This document shows positions 22,995 to 26,188 of a stretch of DNA of 26,188 nt, piece by piece. Source of the stretch: Gemmataceae bacterium (GTDB lineage Bacteria > Planctomycetota > Planctomycetia > Gemmatales > Gemmataceae); assembly GCA_009691815.1 (NCBI GenBank), contig SIAL01000008.1, positions 1 to 26,188 on the forward strand. Reading direction: 5' to 3'. How positions within the stretch are numbered: the stretch's first letter is position 1; every line of letters starts with the position of its first letter. The notes under the pieces were generated by a model. The model had not been told where the DNA came from, made no database searches, and saw only the letters and a list, made by a program, of their open reading frames with translations. The position numbers were made by a program, and so were the translations under genes.

Positions 22995-24058
22995 ATCCCG
23001 CACCTTTGAAAAAATCTTGGACCTCCCGTCCGTTACCACAAATGGTTTACACCCGACTCATAGAGTTTACTCGCGAACCTCAAGCGGTTTTTTGGGTCTA
23101 TTTTTTCCCTTTGTTAATGGCCTTTTCTTTGGGAATCGCTTTTCGTGAAAAACCGACGGAGGATCTCTTAGTTTGTTTGGTTGGCAATCCATTGGCAAAT
23201 TCCACCGGAAAACCACCCATTGCATCTGGATTTGTTTTTTCAAGGGAAACCATTGATGTGGCCATTGGCTTGCTTCGAAGGGGGCGGGTTGATGCAATTC
23301 TTGAATCCGAGGGGATAAACGGGGAGATAAAACTTAAATTTCACACGGATCCAACTCGACCTGAATCTGCCTTAGCCAAGGCAAAGCTTGAAACCCACCT
23401 AGCACACATGAATCAGCCTACTTTGGAACCGATCCCCGAAGTATTCTTAAATTTGGGAGGACTTCGTTACATTGATTTTTTGATTCCTGGGCTTTTGGGA
23501 ATCAACCTAATGGGTGGTGGACTTTGGGGGGTTGGATATGCCTTGGTGGACCTTCGGGTTCGAAAACTATTAAAACGGTTTGCGGCAACACCCATGCGGG
23601 TTCGGGATTTATTACTTAGTATTGCCATTAGTCGGTTTATTTTTACCGCAGGGCAAGTGATAATCCTGTTGGGTACTTCTTGGCTAGTGTTTGGTGTTCA
23701 AATTCGTGGTGGATTTTTAGATTTTTGCATCATCGTTATTTTAGGTGGTTTTTGTTTCCTATCCATTGGGCTATTGGTGGCAAGCCGAGCAACAAAATAC
23801 GAAACCGTCAACGGCATTATGAATTTAGTAATGCTCCCGATGTATGTTTTTTCGGGAGTTTTCTTTTCCGCGGAACGATTTCCGGAAATGTTGGCTCCGG
23901 TCATTCGCATTTTGCCTTTAACCGCCCTCAATGATTCGCTTAGGGCGATTATGAACGAGGGCAGGTCCATTACAAGTCTGGGATTTGAGGTGATGGTGCT
24001 AGGATTATGGACAGCTGGGACTTTAGCCTTGGCTATGCGGCTTTTTCGGTGGAGATAG
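22991..24058 (+). CDS. ABC-2 type transporter permease
   Basis: A 355-residue membrane protein, translationally coupled to the ATPase by a four-base overlap. It has one N-terminal helix (QAVFWVYFFPLLMAFSLGIAF). A periplasmic domain of about 120 residues follows, containing an RGRVDAILES-type stretch seen in ABC-2 permeases. A cluster of five helices covers about residue 165 to the end, including FLIPGLLGINLMGGGLWGVG, KRFAATPMRVRDLLLS and MYVFSGVFFSAERFPEML. The loops KRFAATPM and SGVFFSAERFP are hallmark features of the ABC2_membrane family. With the ATPase it should export a drug, lipid or polymer. No accessory membrane-fusion protein is adjacent. Confidence 0.92.
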   Translation: MNPAPLKKSWTSRPLPQMVYTRLIEFTREPQAVFWVYFFPLLMAFSLGIAFREKPTEDLLVCLVGNPLANSTGKPPIASGFVFSRETIDVAIGLLRRGRVDAILESEGINGEIKLKFHTDPTRPESALAKAKLETHLAHMNQPTLEPIPEVFLNLGGLRYIDFLIPGLLGINLMGGGLWGVGYALVDLRVRKLLKRFAATPMRVRDLLLSIAISRFIFTAGQVIILLGTSWLVFGVQIRGGFLDFCIIVILGGFCFLSIGLLVASRATKYETVNGIMNLVMLPMYVFSGVFFSAERFPEMLAPVIRILPLTALNDSLRAIMNEGRSITSLGFEVMVLGLWTAGTLALAMRLFRWR

Positions 24059-24133
24059 ACTACCTTCGCCTTTGCTCCTCGTGGTTTTGCCCCTAAAAAT
24101 ACCTTTTCCTTAAGAATTGCGGGAGTATCTGTC

Positions 24134-25927
24134 TTGGCCCTGATCGTTCAAAAATTTGGTGGTTCCAGCCTTGCTAACGCCTCAAGGGTAATGGCGGCAG
24201 CCCGAAAAGCCATTAAAGCCAAACAAGCAGGTAACCAGGTGATTGTGGTGGTATCCGCCCGAGGGGACACCACGGATGACCTAATTCAGCTGGCAAGGGA
24301 AATTACGGACAATCCTCCGGCCCGCGAAATGGATATGCTTTTGGCCACCGGGGAACAAATTTCGATTGCGCTTTTGGCTATGGCGATTGCCACTTTGGGC
24401 GAAAAAGCTGTCAGCCTCACCGGGGCACAAGTTGGCATTGTTACAGACAGCACACACACAAAAGCACGAATTCGAACTATTTCCACGAATCGAATGCGCC
24501 AAGCGTTGGCGGAGGGCAACATTGCCATTGTTGCCGGGTTTCAAGGGATTGATGAAAAGGAAAATATTACCACTCTTGGCAGGGGTGGGTCGGATACAAC
24601 TGCGGTCGCTCTAGCGGCGGTCATGAAAACGGAGGGAGTAGAGGGGAATAAAGTAGATTGTGAAATCTACACCGATGTCGATGGCATTTACACCACGGAT
24701 CCGCGGTTGGTTCCAGAAGCCAGAAAAATTGACTTTATCAGCTATGATGAAATGTTGGAATTGTCGTCGGTAGGCGCTGGTGTAATGCACACAAGGAGCA
24801 TTGAATTTGCTCGAAAATTTAATGTGCCCGTACTGGTTTGTTCGAGTTTTGGAGATGCGGATGGAACATGGATTATCCCCGAACAATCTTGGATGGCAAA
24901 TACCCCGGTGCGAGGTGTCGCCTTAGTGAAGGATGAGGCACGAATTGCCATTCTTAATGTTCCGGACCGACCCGGGATAAGCCACCAATTCTTCACCGCA
25001 TTGGCATCCCGAGCAATTGTGGTGGACATGATTGCTCAGAATGTTAGCCAAAATGGCAAAACAACGATTGGTTTCACGGTTCCGACCGAAGAATTGAAAA
25101 ACACTTTGGCCATTTTGACTCCATTGGCATTGGAACTTGGGGCAAAGGTAGAAAATTCGGGCGAGGTTTCCAAAGTTTCGATTGTTGGCGTGGGAATGCG
25201 AAGTCATATAGGCGTTGCACAACGAATGTTTAATGCCATCGCAAAAGAGGGAATTAATCTCAGGATGATAACCACCGCCGACATAAAAATTTCGGTATTA
25301 GTGGAAAAATCAGAAGGAATCAAAGCACTTCGAGCGGTCCATCAGGAATTTGGTTTAGGCCTAGTCGAAAACAATATTAATCCGGGCGATCGCCATGCCA
25401 AAATGGGTTGCAGTAACACTGATTTGGCGTCCATTACCAGCAGACTTCCCAACATGGAGGACATCCTTGTAACCGAAGTTACTGTAGAAGCAGATCAGGG
25501 CCGGATTACCGCCTTTCATTTGCCCGATCATCCGGGAACCTGTTCCAGTATTTTTGGTTCCATTGCCCAGGTGGGAATTGTGGTGGATATGATCGTTCAA
25601 AATGTTCATACCAACGGGGTCGATTTAAGTTTTTCGGTGCCCTCTGGTAACCTCCAAAAGGCACTTGAAGTTACCCAAAAATGGATTGGTATTCATGCCA
25701 AAAATGCCACGGTAGCCGCGGATCCAGATATTACCGCCATTCATGTACACGGGGTGGGAATGAGGACCCACACGGGGGTTGCTTCGAAAATGTTTGGAGT
25801 CCTTGCCGACCTGGGTATCAATATCAACATGATCAATACCAGTGAAATGAAAATTAGCGTGGTGGTTGATCATGACAAAGCCCAATCGGCAGTAATCGCC
25901 TTGAAGGAAGTGTTTCTAATTTCTTGA
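24134..25927 (+). CDS. lysC: Aspartate kinase with four ACT domains
   Basis: A 597-residue enzyme making 4-aspartyl phosphate, the entry to lysine, threonine and methionine synthesis. The start is TTG 24134, fixed by GGGAG eight bases upstream and by the family opening ALIVQKFGGSS. The kinase domain (1-250) shows KFGGSS, VVVSARGDTTD, LATGEQIS, FQGIDEKENITTLGRGGSDTTA and EIYTDVDGIYTTDPR. Two ACT pairs follow: about 265-400 (RIAILNVPDRPGISHQFF; VSIVGVGMRSHIGVAQRMF) and about 455-595 (RITAFHLPDHPGTCSSIF; IHVHGVGMRTHTGVASKMF). They are clearly a duplication of the regulatory module, giving a protein longer than the usual roughly 400-residue enzyme. Feedback control by lysine and/or threonine is expected. 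The gene has 75 bases upstream that may hold its own promoter. Confidence 0.95.
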   Translation: MALIVQKFGGSSLANASRVMAAARKAIKAKQAGNQVIVVVSARGDTTDDLIQLAREITDNPPAREMDMLLATGEQISIALLAMAIATLGEKAVSLTGAQVGIVTDSTHTKARIRTISTNRMRQALAEGNIAIVAGFQGIDEKENITTLGRGGSDTTAVALAAVMKTEGVEGNKVDCEIYTDVDGIYTTDPRLVPEARKIDFISYDEMLELSSVGAGVMHTRSIEFARKFNVPVLVCSSFGDADGTWIIPEQSWMANTPVRGVALVKDEARIAILNVPDRPGISHQFFTALASRAIVVDMIAQNVSQNGKTTIGFTVPTEELKNTLAILTPLALELGAKVENSGEVSKVSIVGVGMRSHIGVAQRMFNAIAKEGINLRMITTADIKISVLVEKSEGIKALRAVHQEFGLGLVENNINPGDRHAKMGCSNTDLASITSRLPNMEDILVTEVTVEADQGRITAFHLPDHPGTCSSIFGSIAQVGIVVDMIVQNVHTNGVDLSFSVPSGNLQKALEVTQKWIGIHAKNATVAADPDITAIHVHGVGMRTHTGVASKMFGVLADLGININMINTSEMKISVVVDHDKAQSAVIALKEVFLIS

Positions 25928-26188
25928 ACCTAAATTGCAAACCTTGGGGACGGCACTCAAATATTTCCGGGTAGACTTCGGGCATTTTTTTTGTGTTTTG
26001 CCACCTTTTAACCGGTAATCGACCATGGTCTGCTCTGGGAAAAGAAGTAGTAGATTTAGATACCTTTGCAATTCTAGCCTACCTAAACCACTAATTGCGA
26101 ATTTCAGCATTTCTGGTCTTTTTAAGTCAATTTGCAGCTGCCAATATGCCCACCACAATCGTTTCTTCCCCAATGGTTGACCGTGAGG
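25928..26188. other. Right-edge region after lysC, no gene supported
   Basis: 261 bases with no gene I can support. A run of eight T at 25985-25992 lies downstream of lysC but I see no convincing stem before it. A 10-bp palindrome GACCATGGTC is at 26021-26030. An ATG at 26146 opens a short frame to the edge (MPTTIVSSPMVDRE) without a ribosome site; it could be the start of a next gene or chance. Confidence 0.4.

Noticed and set aside
24072..24100. TTTGCT-N17-TAAAAA as a lysC promoter
   Set aside because: The -35 matches consensus poorly; too weak to list as a feature.
25985..25992. T8 run as a lysC terminator
   Set aside because: No stable stem precedes it; only three-base pairings can be found.
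26021..26030. Palindrome GACCATGGTC
   Set aside because: A single 10-bp palindrome in a gene-free stretch is expected by chance at some frequency and has no supporting context.
25916..26173. 85-codon minus-strand frame at the right edge
   Set aside because: TTG start without ribosome site, overlaps the lysC end, and the translation matches nothing I know.
26146..26188. Possible start of a plus-strand gene at the right edge (MPTTIVSS)
   Set aside because: Only 14 codons are visible and there is no ribosome-binding site; cannot be told from chance.

Overview
The window reads as ordinary chromosomal DNA of a bacterium with balanced, slightly AT-leaning composition. The gene content points to the Planctomycetota. 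The main clues are a fused 3-dehydroquinate dehydratase/shikimate dehydrogenase, a rhomboid protein starting MGIYDRDYYR, a four-ACT aspartokinase, several trypsin-like/PDZ proteins, a sugar phosphate isomerase/epimerase of the xylose-isomerase-like TIM-barrel type, and an acyltransferase-ACP-acyl-AMP-ligase fusion. This assignment is inferred from family knowledge, not from a marker gene. I see no rRNA, tRNA, CRISPR array, insertion sequence or phage gene.

Layout. (1) 1-4221: the start of a lipoprotein gene running off the left edge (minus), a divergent trypsin-like protease, a good promoter, a small secreted protein, and a large O-antigen-ligase/TPR membrane protein. (2) 4223-7712, minus strand: a cluster of rhomboid protease, FmdB-type zinc ribbon and a GAF-enzyme I (PtsP-like) protein. 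It meets the ligase gene tail to tail with one base between the stops. (3) 7851-14983, plus strand: a tightly packed seven-gene unit, aroDE-aroK-prepilin peptidase-hisH-hisA-HtrA-like protease-degenerate HtrA/PDZ protein. Its first five genes overlap at their start and stop codons. It ends in an inverted repeat that can serve both converging units. (4) 15001-19108, minus strand: QC-like M28 peptidase, small membrane protein, and a trimodular PlsC-ACP-AMP-ligase protein. (5) 19210-21720, minus strand: a parvulin-type peptidyl-prolyl isomerase and a sugar phosphate isomerase/epimerase, each followed by a clear intrinsic terminator. (6) 22032-25927, plus strand: an ABC-2 exporter pair (ATPase and permease) and aspartokinase.

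How the genes work together. The chorismate and histidine genes form a biosynthetic core with a prepilin peptidase embedded in it. The same unit then runs into two envelope proteins: one HtrA-like enzyme with an intact catalytic triad, and one relative that has lost the triad and carries its PDZ domain inserted inside the protease fold. The minus-strand M28/membrane/acyl-ligase cluster looks like an envelope-lipid or peptide-modifying unit, but its substrate cannot be read from sequence. No complete new defence or mobile system is visible. The most unusual items are the degenerate HtrA protein, the PlsC-ACP-ligase fusion with its changed acyltransferase motif, the divergent enzyme I motifs, and an 8-bp inverted repeat in the leader of the isomerase gene.
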